Assembly (NCBI GenBank): GCA_964420455.1
Contig: CAYQTO010000036.1
Location: 1 to 23,553 of the forward strand
DNA length: 23,553 nt
Reading direction: 5' to 3'
Source of the DNA: CAYQTO01 sp964420455
GTDB lineage: Bacteria > Sumerlaeota > Sumerlaeia > SLMS01
A program made the translations under genes and the position numbers. The notes beneath the pieces were generated by a model. The model was not told the origin of the DNA. It saw nothing but the letters and a program-made list of their open reading frames with translations, and searched no databases. Shown in pieces: positions 7,643 to 17,617 of the stretch; within the stretch, counting starts at the first letter, position 1; every line of letters begins with the position of its first letter.

Positions 7643-7990
7643 CTAATCTTCTGGAACCGCGCTCAACTCCTCGGCGACGGCCGCGACAGGTGTGGCCTTC
7701 TTCTTCCTGTTCACCATCTTGCTCTTGTTGTCCTTGATCTGGCGTTCGACAGCGCGCAGCGCCTTGTCGAAAGCGGCACCCTCCTCGCCATTCTCGGCAG
7801 TAGCAGTCGGCTTCAGATGCCCGGCGTGGACGATGATTTCGCACGCCCGACGGTGCTTCTCGGCGTTGAAGACGACCTCGATTCGGTCGACCTTGTCGAA
7901 GAAGCGCTTCAACTTGCGCGACTTCTTGATGACCAGTTCTCGCAGAGCCTCGGAGATCTCGACGTTACGGCAGGTGATTTCGACGGGCAT
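7643..7990 (-). CDS. hpf: Ribosome hibernation promoting factor (short HPF/RaiA type)
   Basis: This 115-residue S30AE-family protein starts MPVEITCRNVEISEALRE, and the pattern continues through KKSRKLKRFFDKVDRIEVVFN and FDKALRAVERQIKDNKSK. That is the beta-alpha-beta-beta-beta-alpha S30AE domain with its basic C-terminal helix. HPF binds the 30S subunit decoding region and inactivates ribosomes in stationary phase. The C-terminal dimerisation domain of long HPFs is absent; only a short acidic tail follows (to residue 115). The start has AAAGGAG 6 nt upstream. The gene is followed by a strong hairpin and faces a divergent intergenic region, so it is probably transcribed alone. Confidence 0.95.
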   Translation of the reverse strand: MPVEITCRNVEISEALRELVIKKSRKLKRFFDKVDRIEVVFNAEKHRRACEIIVHAGHLKPTATAENGEEGAAFDKALRAVERQIKDNKSKMVNRKKKATPVAAVAEELSAVPED

Positions 7991-8377
7991 AAACGGCTCC
8001 TTTGGAGGGATGAGTCGGATTCGATCGGAGGGAAGGGGTGGTGGGGGCTGCCTCCTCAGTCATGGGGGAGTAACCAGAATGATACGACATCAAGGCGGGT
8101 TCTGGATCAAGCCAAACCGTCAGTTGGTGACATTTTCAAGGCGCTCGTCGCAAGATCACTGCTTTCAGTCCTTCACGGCCAGCCTATCCTGGTGGACTGA
8201 TGGGCAGGACGCGGGGTTTGGCGGGCTCGAGCGTTGAAAGGAAAGGCTTTATGGCCTTTCCATGATCAAGCGCTTAAAACCCCAGGGGGATTTCCCTCCC
8301 CGGCGCCTTTCCTTTTGCCCGGAGGCCACCCCTTGCGGCCTGCTACAGGACGACGCAGGCCCTTGAGGAGAAAGCAC
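7991..8377. other. Divergent intergenic region between hpf and the FG-GAP gene (387 bp)
   Basis: No gene with support lies here. It must hold the hpf promoter (minus) and the promoter of the plus-strand block. A hairpin (GGAAAGGC 8240-8247 with GCCTTTCC 8254-8261) is present without a T-run on either side. The ribosome binding site GAGGAG (8365-8370) serves the plus-strand gene. I see no tRNA, riboswitch or operator repeat. Confidence 0.7.
8079..8110 (-). promoter_or_regulatory. Weak candidate promoter of hpf
   Basis: On the minus strand TTGATC (8105-8110) and TATCAT (8079-8084) are separated by 20 nt. This is wider than the ideal 17, and the -10 match is fair. The site is about 90 bp upstream of the hpf start. 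Confidence 0.25.
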
Positions 8378-10792
8378 ATGCGGTGGCGAGGAATCGCAGC
8401 AACGGTACTACTGGCGGTGGTGGGCGCCGCCCACGGGCAGGGGGTGCCGGTGGATCTTGCCCTGGACCCCCCGGAAACCAGCGTCACCTGGTTTCGCGAT
8501 GCCGGCGCGGGGGCGCGCGGGGTACCGGTCATCACCGGGGACTTCAACGGGGATGGGATGCTGGACGTGGCGGCCACCCCGTTTTCCGGCAGCACAAAGG
8601 GCCGCGTTTCCAATGGCTTCCTGTATATCGTGTTTGGCGACGGAACCCTCGGCGACCGGGTGGACGTGGGCGAGTACGAAGGGCCGCTGCTGCTCGTCCA
8701 CGGGGCCGAGTCCTACTCCCTTTTCGGAGTGGAAATGGCCCGCGCCGATTTCAATGGGGACGGCATCGACGACATTGTGCTGGGGTCCTCTCACGGTGTC
8801 TTTCGCGACGTGGCGGAGGCGGCCGGCGAGGCGGTGGTGCTTCTTGGCCGGCCCGAATGGGGCGACACGGTCCGCGAGATGGACCTTGCGGATCTCCCCG
8901 AAGACCAACCCGTGAAGTTCCTTCTCGGCGACAACACCCGCGATCGGCTCGGGTCCTGGTTCTCCGTCCGCGACCTCGACGCAAACGGCGAGCTCGACAT
9001 GGTCGTCGGCATGGACCTTTCCAATGGCATCGACGGCGGGCTCATCGACAGCGGCTCGACGGTCATCGCCTGGGACTTCTGGACCGCCCATCCGGAGGAA
9101 CCGTATATACGAGTTGGGGACGAGGCGACCTCCGACGCACTGACGGTCGTCCACGGCCGCAACTCGGTGGACCTGTTCGGGGCGACCAACGCGGTGGGAG
9201 ACTTCGACGGCAACGGATCGCTCGACATGGTGGCCTCCGCCGGTGTGTCGCGCTCGGGCCTCTTCTTCAGCGGCCCACCACTGAACTACCGGGGCTCGGG
9301 CGGTGGCGACGGGCCCAGCAACAACCGCCCCGATGTCGGCGAGACGACCATCTTCTGGGACGCGGCAAATCTCCGTCAGTATCGCGAGCTCACGCAAACG
9401 GAACCCCTGCCGCCGGATATACAGACGACGATCATCTATGGCGCCCTCGGGAGATATTTCGGCGAGGATCTCATCGTCGGCGACATGAACGGAGACGGGA
9501 CCGACGACCTCTTTGCAGGGGGCCTGACGGTGACCAATCCGGTGACCGGGGTGAATGCCGGTGGGGGATATCTGTTCGAAGGGGGGCAACTTCTCCGAGG
9601 CCTCAACGTGCTCGACCTCGCCACCCCTCCCGAGGACTATGTGATCGGCTTCTTTGGCGAGGAATTCCTCGGCATCGCGGGCGACACCAACGAGCTTTTC
9701 GACATCAACAGCGACGGGTACGACGACCTGTTCTTTGCGATACCGCAAGGCTCTCCCCCACCGAACCAGTTCGCCTCGCGCGGAGACGCCGGATATACGC
9801 CGGTGTTCTTCGGTGGCCAGGACTTTCCAAGGCTTCCAGAAATTGTCCGCACCACAACGTCCCCGCTCGATTCCTCGATCCTCCACGCCACCATCTGGGC
9901 CGTGGATGCCGCCGACCTGTTTGCCTATTCCTCGAGTTTTGGCGATCTCAATGGCGACGGCGTGCCCGAGTACGTCGCCTGCTCGATGGTGGGCGACGGG
10001 CCTTCAAACGCCTTTCCCGAGGCCGGCGAGTACTACGTGATCGACGGACGGGCGATCGCCGAATACGCCGCCGCCCCGATGAATCTCGTCGTCGACGAGG
10101 ACGCCCTGACCACCGAACCACTCCTCTCCTGGGATGCCGCCCAGCCGATCCTCGGCGACGTCGTCGGCTACGAGCTGCTCCTCACCCGGTCTGGGGTCAC
10201 GAGCGATACGGTCACCATCAACAGGACCGAACTCTTTCGCAGCGACATCGAGGGAAACGGGCTCGTCGAGTCGGTGCGTACGGTCATGGATCGCGAGGGT
10301 ACGATCAGCCGGTCCGTCGAGGTCCGGCTTGATCCGCCGCTTGATCTTCCCTGTCAGCCGGAACCCATCGGGCCGTATATCGTCTCCACGCCGGAGACAC
10401 CCTCGTTTGTGGGCGTCGAACGCGCCGTTGTCCAACTGCCGCTGATTTACGACCTCTGCGTCTGCTGCTCGACGGAAGTGACTTCCGAGATATCCCTCAG
10501 CGACAACTCGATCGCGGGCATCGCCGGCGTGGAAGATGCCATTGTGTTCGCGAATCTCGAGCTCGAACTGCTCCGCGCAGGCGAGGTGACGATCCTCGCC
10601 GAGGGGATTGATTCCGGTCTGATCGTTGACGTCATGACGGTGACGGTCGGCGAGCCGGCGCTGCTCGCGGGCCTGCGCGGTCGCCTGCTCGACCCGGGGG
10701 AAGCCCCCCCGACGGACGACCGCAACGGTGACGGCATCGCCGACGCGGCGGATCTGGTTGCCCGGGGAGTGGACCGGATCCTGTTCCCATGA
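8378..10792 (+). CDS. Secreted FG-GAP/VCBS-type calcium-loop protein with dockerin-like C-terminus
   Basis: This is an 804-residue exported protein. The ATG at 8378 is chosen because GAGGAG precedes it by 7 nt and a signal peptide follows directly (MRWRGIAATVLLAVVGAAHGQ, cut near residue 20). Seven Asp-rich loops of FG-GAP type occur at about residues 55 (DFNGDGMLD), 124 (DFNGDGIDD), 199 (DLDANGELD), 275 (DFDGNGSLD), 369 (DMNGDGTDD), 442 (DINSDGYDD) and 523 (DLNGDGVPE). This fits an integrin-alpha-like propeller with Ca2+ in the blades. A beta-rich domain follows (about 560-770). The protein ends DRNGDGIADAADLVARGVD (about 781-799), which resembles one dockerin type I calcium loop plus helix. 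The stop overlaps the glnE start (ATGA). Function is unknown; surface adhesion or a scaffold is plausible. Confidence 0.85.
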   Translation: MRWRGIAATVLLAVVGAAHGQGVPVDLALDPPETSVTWFRDAGAGARGVPVITGDFNGDGMLDVAATPFSGSTKGRVSNGFLYIVFGDGTLGDRVDVGEYEGPLLLVHGAESYSLFGVEMARADFNGDGIDDIVLGSSHGVFRDVAEAAGEAVVLLGRPEWGDTVREMDLADLPEDQPVKFLLGDNTRDRLGSWFSVRDLDANGELDMVVGMDLSNGIDGGLIDSGSTVIAWDFWTAHPEEPYIRVGDEATSDALTVVHGRNSVDLFGATNAVGDFDGNGSLDMVASAGVSRSGLFFSGPPLNYRGSGGGDGPSNNRPDVGETTIFWDAANLRQYRELTQTEPLPPDIQTTIIYGALGRYFGEDLIVGDMNGDGTDDLFAGGLTVTNPVTGVNAGGGYLFEGGQLLRGLNVLDLATPPEDYVIGFFGEEFLGIAGDTNELFDINSDGYDDLFFAIPQGSPPPNQFASRGDAGYTPVFFGGQDFPRLPEIVRTTTSPLDSSILHATIWAVDAADLFAYSSSFGDLNGDGVPEYVACSMVGDGPSNAFPEAGEYYVIDGRAIAEYAAAPMNLVVDEDALTTEPLLSWDAAQPILGDVVGYELLLTRSGVTSDTVTINRTELFRSDIEGNGLVESVRTVMDREGTISRSVEVRLDPPLDLPCQPEPIGPYIVSTPETPSFVGVERAVVQLPLIYDLCVCCSTEVTSEISLSDNSIAGIAGVEDAIVFANLELELLRAGEVTILAEGIDSGLIVDVMTVTVGEPALLAGLRGRLLDPGEAPPTDDRNGDGIADAADLVARGVDRILFP

Positions 10793-13700
10793 CCGGCCCG
10801 GAGGAGACGGAGGAAAGACCGCCACTGGAAACGGCGCACCGGCTGCCGATCGTCCGGCCGGAGGTGGGCGAGGCACTGGAGGATTTCCTTGCCCGGGCGT
10901 CGGTTGCGTACCGTTGGCCGGAGGGAACCCGCCGCGAGGACCTGCGGCTGCTCGCCGCGCTCCTCAATGCCCTCGAGGACGGGCCCGCCGCTCTCCAGTC
11001 CGGCGCATATATCCTTCGCGCCCTCGGCTTCTCCTCCGCCCCCTCCATGGCCCTTCGCCACATGGTCCGCTACCTGCGCGAACGCGCCGCCTCCGATGCC
11101 CACCCCCTCGAGGACCTCCGCGCCAACCCCGAACACCTCCACTTCCTCTGTTCCTTCTTCTCCTTCACCCAATTCCTCAGCGAGATCGTCATCGCCCACC
11201 CCGACTATATGGACTGGGCGTTTCGCCATGGTCGGCTCCATCGGACGAAGACCCTGGAGGACTACCGCTCGGAGGTCCATGGGTGGCTGGAGGGGCGAAC
11301 GGAGCGCGACGGGCGACGGGCCGCTCTGACCCTCTACAAGAAGCGCGAGCTGCTCCGCATCGGCATCCGCGACATTCGCGAGATGGCGGGGACCTCGGCG
11401 CTGACCGGCGAGTTGTCCTGCCTGGCGCAGGCGGTGACCGAGGTGGCCCATGCGGATTGCCGCGCCGCCCTTGTCGCCCGCCACGGACGCCCCATCGCCG
11501 AGAGCACCGGCGAGGAGTCCGGCTTCTGCATCTATGCCATGGGCAAGCTGGGCGGCGGGGAGCTGAACTTCAGCTCGGACCTCGACCTGATCTACGTCTA
11601 TACGGAGGAGGGGGAGACGGAGGGCGTCCCGGAAGGGCTCGGCGGGGCGGCAGTCCGCCGCATCACCAACCACGCGTTCTTCACCGCCCTCGCCCAGCAG
11701 ATCGGCGAGTACCTTTCCGGTCGGAACCCGGAGGGTTTCCTCTTTCGCGTGGACGCAAGGTTGCGGCCGGAGGGCCAGAGCGGTCCCCTCGCCCGCAGCC
11801 GCGCCGGCTACGTGGTCTACTTTAACGAGCAGGCGGCCATCTGGGAGAAGGTCGCCTACCAGAAGGCGCGCCTGTTGGTGGGCGACGAGGCACTGGCGGC
11901 CATGTTCGACCAGATCGTGCAGCAATTCGTCTATACAGGGAACCGGCCCGAGCGCCTCTTTCCGGAGGTGGCGCGCCTCAAGCGCCGGATCGACACGGAA
12001 CGCCTCGACGAGGACGGGCGGCGGCTCGACATCAAGCGAGGCCCCGGAGGCATCCGCGAGATCGAGTTCATCATCGCGTGCCAGCAACTGCTCCACGGCG
12101 AGCAGCTGCCGTCGCTGCGGGTGAGGCCGACGCTGCGGGCGATCCGCCTCCTCGTGGATCACGGCCTGCTCTCACCGGATGACGCCCGGACGCTCGAGAC
12201 GGCCTACCACCTGTATAGACGCGTCGAGCATACGCTCCAGATGATGAACGAACAGCAGACGCACCGGATGCCGCGGGAGGAGGCGGAGCGGCGGGCCCTC
12301 GCGCTGCGGTGCGGGTTCCTGGACGCGGCGGAGTTTGAGGCACGACTCGGCGATCTGCGGACCAATGTGCGGCGCCAGTTCGAACGGTTTTTCCAGGCGG
12401 AGGAGGAACGCCCGCGGGACCTTTTCGAGACGCTGCTCTACGAGGAACATCCCCCGGAGGACGTGGCCGCGCAACTGTCCCCCTTCGGCCTCGGCACACC
12501 GGAGGGCTACGAAACGCTGAGGCAACTGGTGGCGGGATCAAGCGAGTTCACGCCGAGCGCCCGCGGCCTCGAGGAGTTTCGCGATTTGCTGCCCCGGCTA
12601 CTCGATGAACTGAAGGCAACGGCCGTGCCGGTTCTGGCGGTGCGCCAGTTCGAGCGGTTCCTCCGTGCGGCGAAGGGATATGCCTGGATTTACGAGCTCT
12701 GTCGCACGCACCCGGCGATCCTGAGGCTTTTTGTCCGGGTGCTCGGCCATGGCAGCCTCCTTGCGCGGGAACTGACGGCGCGGCCGGAATGGCTGGACGA
12801 ATTGTTCAATGGCGACGGGCTGACGGAAGGGCGCACAACCAAGGCCATCGCGCGTTTTCCCCGCCATGATGCCGACGAGCCGGCGGAGGAGGCGCTACGT
12901 CGGCTGCGCACCTTCAAGCGGCTCGAGGCCACGGTGATCGCGATCCAGGAGGTGGTGGCAATCGCACCGAGTGCGGACGCCGCACGGCGGCTGACGGCGC
13001 TCGCGGAGTTCGTCCTCGCCGAGGTGGCCCGCGTGTCGGAACACGAGGTGACCGCGCGCGTGGGGGCGCAGGGGATGCCGACCCGCTGGGCAGTGCTCGG
13101 GCTTGGCGGCCTGGGCGACCGGCGCGTCCACCTTACCGGCGACCTCGACATTGCCTTCGTGGTGGAGCGCGAGGACCACTGGGAGGGTCACTCACTGGCG
13201 CGGTGGGGCGACCTGGTGGCGCGGCGGCTGATTGGCCACATGTCGGGTATCACGCCGGAGGGGGCCCTGTGGAAGGTGGATGCGCGTCTCCGACCGGAAG
13301 GCAGGAACGGCCCGCTGGCCGCGTCCTTTGCGCGGTTTCGCGACTACTATCGCGGCGAGGCCGGTCTCTGGGAATGGCAGGCGCTGACCAAGGCACGGCC
13401 CGTTGCCGGCGATCTCGGCTTCGGCTGGGAGGTCCTCAATGCCCTCTACGCCATCTACACGGAGCAGGGCCCACCGGCGGACCTGACCGGGCAGATTCGC
13501 GACATGCGGCACCGTATAGATGGCAATACGCGCGTGCCGAAGGGAAGCCTTTTTGACCTGAAGGCGAGTCCCGGCGGGGTGATCGACGCCGAGTTCCTCA
13601 CGCAGTACTTTCAGCTGGGTGCCAGCCCCGAGGCGGCGAACCTCTTTCCACTGACCACGGAGGAGGCGTTCGACGTCTTCACACAGCGCGGTGTACTATC

Positions 13701-13944
13701 CCAGGAAGAGGCCCGCTTTGTCCGCCAACACCTGGAGCGGCTGCGCCTCCTCCAACGTCACACCCGACTACTGTGGGAGACCGCCCGCGACCTCTATCCG
13801 GAGGACCGGGAGAAGCAGACCAGCCTCCAGCGGGCGGCGGCGGACCAGACAATCCTCGCGGGATTGCCGCGGCGGTTCACCCTGGCGGAGGACATGCGGC
13901 GAATGCGCGCAATCTTTGAATCCACTCTGGCGGGCACCGCATGA
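10789..13944 (+). CDS. glnE: Glutamine synthetase adenylyltransferase/deadenylylase
   Basis: This 1051-residue cytoplasmic bifunctional enzyme of the GlnE family adjusts glutamine synthetase activity by adding or removing AMP in response to nitrogen status. The N-terminal nucleotidyltransferase core is canonical: AMGKLGGGELNFSSDLDLIYVY from about residue 250, with RVDARLRPEGQSGPLARS and IKRGPGGIREIEF. The C-terminal copy (from about 770) reads LGLGGLGDRRVHLTGDLDIAFV. It keeps the GDLD metal-binding Asp pair (785, 787) but lacks the Lys of GKLG and the SS before DLD. RLRPEGRNGPLAAS and DLKASPGGVIDAEF are retained. Length is slightly above the usual 950 or so. The start overlaps the secreted-protein gene (ATGA) and the end overlaps the next membrane-protein gene (ATGA), so all three are likely co-translated. 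No glnA or glnB is in the window. Confidence 0.93.
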   Translation: MTGPEETEERPPLETAHRLPIVRPEVGEALEDFLARASVAYRWPEGTRREDLRLLAALLNALEDGPAALQSGAYILRALGFSSAPSMALRHMVRYLRERAASDAHPLEDLRANPEHLHFLCSFFSFTQFLSEIVIAHPDYMDWAFRHGRLHRTKTLEDYRSEVHGWLEGRTERDGRRAALTLYKKRELLRIGIRDIREMAGTSALTGELSCLAQAVTEVAHADCRAALVARHGRPIAESTGEESGFCIYAMGKLGGGELNFSSDLDLIYVYTEEGETEGVPEGLGGAAVRRITNHAFFTALAQQIGEYLSGRNPEGFLFRVDARLRPEGQSGPLARSRAGYVVYFNEQAAIWEKVAYQKARLLVGDEALAAMFDQIVQQFVYTGNRPERLFPEVARLKRRIDTERLDEDGRRLDIKRGPGGIREIEFIIACQQLLHGEQLPSLRVRPTLRAIRLLVDHGLLSPDDARTLETAYHLYRRVEHTLQMMNEQQTHRMPREEAERRALALRCGFLDAAEFEARLGDLRTNVRRQFERFFQAEEERPRDLFETLLYEEHPPEDVAAQLSPFGLGTPEGYETLRQLVAGSSEFTPSARGLEEFRDLLPRLLDELKATAVPVLAVRQFERFLRAAKGYAWIYELCRTHPAILRLFVRVLGHGSLLARELTARPEWLDELFNGDGLTEGRTTKAIARFPRHDADEPAEEALRRLRTFKRLEATVIAIQEVVAIAPSADAARRLTALAEFVLAEVARVSEHEVTARVGAQGMPTRWAVLGLGGLGDRRVHLTGDLDIAFVVEREDHWEGHSLARWGDLVARRLIGHMSGITPEGALWKVDARLRPEGRNGPLAASFARFRDYYRGEAGLWEWQALTKARPVAGDLGFGWEVLNALYAIYTEQGPPADLTGQIRDMRHRIDGNTRVPKGSLFDLKASPGGVIDAEFLTQYFQLGASPEAANLFPLTTEEAFDVFTQRGVLSQEEARFVRQHLERLRLLQRHTRLLWETARDLYPEDREKQTSLQRAAADQTILAGLPRRFTLAEDMRRMRAIFESTLAGTA

Positions 13945-15479
13945 CGTGGCTGATGCTCCTCCGGGAGTGGCTGGACTGGAACGAGAGCCCGTTCTGTCGG
14001 CGCGGGCGTCGCGGATGGGCCGCCCGGACCGGCGGCATTCTCTTCTCCCTCATCGTTTGGCTCACCCCGATCTGGATCATCCTGGGATCGGTTCCACGGA
14101 TTGAGGGCGCGATCTACGGCCTGATGCTGTATGGCCTCCTGATGTCGTGGGTGGCACCCCCGTTATGCCTTGCCCTGTATATACCCCCGCGGTTTTCGCG
14201 TTCCCAGCTCGAGGATTACCTGCTCGCGGGAATTGCGCGTGAGAAGGTCGTCTATGCGGCCCTCAGGCGTCCCGCCTTCGCCATGCTCATGACGATCCTC
14301 CCCTGGCTTCTCGCCTCGCTGTTGGTGGTTGTCATCGCCTCAGAATTAAGGAGTGGGCGGGGATACGGAGAACTTGCGACCGCGATCGTCATTATGGGGG
14401 TCGGCATGATGTATCTGTTCCTCGCCGCGGGACGCGTTTATCTTGCTCACCCCGAGCATCTGGTCCGCAGCATGTTGTCGTCGATTGCGCAGGGATTCGT
14501 CAGGTCGCTGGTCCTGATTGGCCTTATCCTCCCCTTGGTAGCCCTCAATAGCTTCTTTTCGCCGGTCTTCGACAATACGTTGCTCTTCGTGCTGGCGTCG
14601 CTGCTGTGGTCGGGGATGGCTTTCTGGATCGGAAGCAGGAACTTCATCGAAACCATGGGTGACCGGTTGTATAGACAGATCGATCCCGACCGGTTGGAGG
14701 AGACCGACTGGTGGTATGCCCTCGGTAAGGGACGGCGCGATCCCGAGAGAGTCGCCGTGTTCCTTCTCGCGGGAAAAGGCCTTGGAGCCATCGTTTCCTC
14801 CTTGATCGCCGGGTTGGGGATTGTCGTGGCGATTCTTGCCGGATTCACACTCGTGGACGGGTACCCCATGTTCTTCGGATGGAACATGATGTTCGGATGG
14901 GACACCCAAGCCACGGTTTCGGGCGCCTTGGGGCTGGCGTTCGGCTCCGTCCTTGGACTGGGCCCCCTCGCCGTCATGACGGCGGCGCTGGCGGGGATGG
15001 GTGCAAGGCGGAGCACGAAGGACATTGCGAACCCCTGGGTCGGGTATCACTTGAGCGTCCTGCTGGCAGGGGGGACCGCATCGCTCTTTTTCCTGGTCTA
15101 CGTGGTCATTGCGGTGGCCACGTCGCAGCTGTATAACCGGGTTTTTCTGGAGGGGATCATGACCCTCCTGCTGATTGGATCAGTTGCGTTGGGGATGCTC
15201 CCGATCATCGTCTATACGGCGGTCGCACGCCGGGGAAGGGTTTTCGGCTACACGCTGTTCTTGGGCGCCCTGCTGTTCATGATTCCCATGCTGAGCGAAG
15301 GCTTCCATACGATCTCCCAACCGCATCAGGAGTGGGTCTTCTATACTTCCGGATCCCAGGAGGAAACGCTGCTGGCTGCGAGCCTCGGCATCGTCATGCT
15401 GGCCTTTCTGGGCGAATGGCTGATGCAGCGCGCGTGGAGGGGGCTGTGGGAGCGAACCCTGGGCACAGAAAAGCCTTGA
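13941..15479 (+). CDS. Polytopic membrane protein of unknown function (about 12 TM)
   Basis: I do not recognise this 512-residue protein. It has a short basic amphipathic N-terminus (REWLDWNESPFCRRGRRG) and about twelve hydrophobic segments, near residues 31-50, 56-80, 113-135, 145-167, 186-206, 210-232, 275-305, 325-350, 368-392, 400-422, 428-446 and 468-490. The largest soluble loop is between helices 6 and 7 (about 233-272) and is rich in charged residues (RLYRQIDPDRLEETD). No ATPase, transporter signature or catalytic motif is evident. It overlaps glnE by four bases (ATGA), so its synthesis is tied to GlnE. A transporter or permease subunit is possible. The ORF is certainly coding, judged by length, coupling and consistent membrane topology. 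Confidence 0.8.
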   Translation: MTWLMLLREWLDWNESPFCRRGRRGWAARTGGILFSLIVWLTPIWIILGSVPRIEGAIYGLMLYGLLMSWVAPPLCLALYIPPRFSRSQLEDYLLAGIAREKVVYAALRRPAFAMLMTILPWLLASLLVVVIASELRSGRGYGELATAIVIMGVGMMYLFLAAGRVYLAHPEHLVRSMLSSIAQGFVRSLVLIGLILPLVALNSFFSPVFDNTLLFVLASLLWSGMAFWIGSRNFIETMGDRLYRQIDPDRLEETDWWYALGKGRRDPERVAVFLLAGKGLGAIVSSLIAGLGIVVAILAGFTLVDGYPMFFGWNMMFGWDTQATVSGALGLAFGSVLGLGPLAVMTAALAGMGARRSTKDIANPWVGYHLSVLLAGGTASLFFLVYVVIAVATSQLYNRVFLEGIMTLLLIGSVALGMLPIIVYTAVARRGRVFGYTLFLGALLFMIPMLSEGFHTISQPHQEWVFYTSGSQEETLLAASLGIVMLAFLGEWLMQRAWRGLWERTLGTEKP

Positions 15480-15554
15480 GCGTGCCGTCGCCCCGACAAC
15501 GATGTGCCCCCAGCCCGACGCGGCGTTCACGCCCCCATCAGGAGTTTCCCAAAG

Positions 15555-15770
15555 ATGTACATGCCCGAAATCAAGCCCCCGGTCGTTGTCCGCCATCCGC
15601 GCTTTGGCGTGGGCAAGGTGATGCACCGCTCGGGTGAGGACGAACTGAGCAAGGTGATTGTGAAGTTCCAGGAAGAAGGCGAAAAGAAGCTCTCGCTGAA
15701 GTTTGCCCAACTCGAGGTGGACATGCCGGAGCCGGTCGAAGGCGAAGAAGAGACGGAGCCCGAAGAGTAA
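15555..15770 (+). CDS. Small Tudor-like/DUF3553 protein (UvrD/PcrA C-terminal-domain-like)
   Basis: This is a 71-residue protein. The core PVVVRHPRFGVGKVMHRSGE followed by KVIVKFQEEGEKKLSLKFAQLEV matches the small beta-barrel found alone as DUF3553 and at the C-terminus of UvrD/PcrA helicases (HPxFGxGxV, then VxFxxxGxKxLxLxxAxLE). In those helicases it contacts RNA polymerase and nucleic acid. A very acidic tail (EPVEGEEETEPEE) ends the protein. AGGAG at 15540-15544 supports ATG 15555; a second ATG at 15561 is possible. gatC begins 3 bp after the stop, so it is in the gatCA operon. Its role there is unknown. Confidence 0.82.
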   Translation: MYMPEIKPPVVVRHPRFGVGKVMHRSGEDELSKVIVKFQEEGEKKLSLKFAQLEVDMPEPVEGEEETEPEE

Positions 15771-15773
15771 ACC

Positions 15774-16061
15774 ATGTCGTCGATCGAGCGCTCCGACGTC
15801 GAGCATGTGGCGCTGCTCTCCCGCCTCGCCCTCAGCGAGGAGGAGATCGGCCGCTATACGGCGGAACTCGACAAGATCTTCGCCTACGTGGAACAACTCA
15901 GCGAGCTCGATACAGAAGGGGTGCCACCCACCGCCCACCCTCTGGAGCTCCGCGATGTCCTCCGGGAGGACGAACTGCGGCCTTCCCTTGCCAACGACGC
16001 AGCCCTCCGAAATGCACCGGAGCAGGAAGACGGCTGCTTCAAGGTTCCCCAGATCGTCTGA
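15774..16061 (+). CDS. gatC: Asp-tRNA(Asn)/Glu-tRNA(Gln) amidotransferase subunit C
   Basis: This 95-residue GatC has its characteristic N-terminal helices VEHVALLSRLALSEEEI and LDKIFAYVEQLSELDTEGVPPTAHP. The ...LREDELRPSL... linker and the terminal FKVPQIV are also present. GatC wraps around GatA and stabilises the GatCAB complex, which converts misacylated Glu-tRNA(Gln) or Asp-tRNA(Asn) to the amide forms. The gene is nine bases upstream of gatA; gatB is not in the window. Confidence 0.95.
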   Translation: MSSIERSDVEHVALLSRLALSEEEIGRYTAELDKIFAYVEQLSELDTEGVPPTAHPLELRDVLREDELRPSLANDAALRNAPEQEDGCFKVPQIV

Positions 16062-16070
16062 GCCCGTCCC

Positions 16071-17543
<1,473 letters not shown>

Positions 17544-17617
17544 CTTTCGGGCTTTGACTTGCAACGCGGCGGTGCCATCTCCCCTATGGACGGCAACCCA
17601 TCGCGACGAGGACGACC

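Noticed and set aside
7482..7844. Longer N-terminus for the coiled-coil membrane protein
   Set aside because: The extension runs through the hairpin and into the hpf coding region, and a strong GGAGGAGG precedes the ATG at 7481.
8240..8261. Hairpin GGAAAGGC/GCCTTTCC as a terminator
   Set aside because: There is no T-run on either side and no upstream gene on the plus strand to end; its role is unclear.
8408..9886. Minus-strand ORF of about 492 codons opposite the FG-GAP gene
   Set aside because: The plus-strand frame has seven regular Asp loops and a signal peptide; the antisense frame shows no domain.
10447..12162. Minus-strand ORF of about 571 codons opposite glnE
   Set aside because: It is antisense to canonical GlnE motifs and is a GC-rich shadow.
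17554..17590. TTGACT before the DUF819 gene as a promoter
   Set aside because: A good -35 is present, but at 17 nt the -10 is only ATCTCC; too weak to list as a feature.
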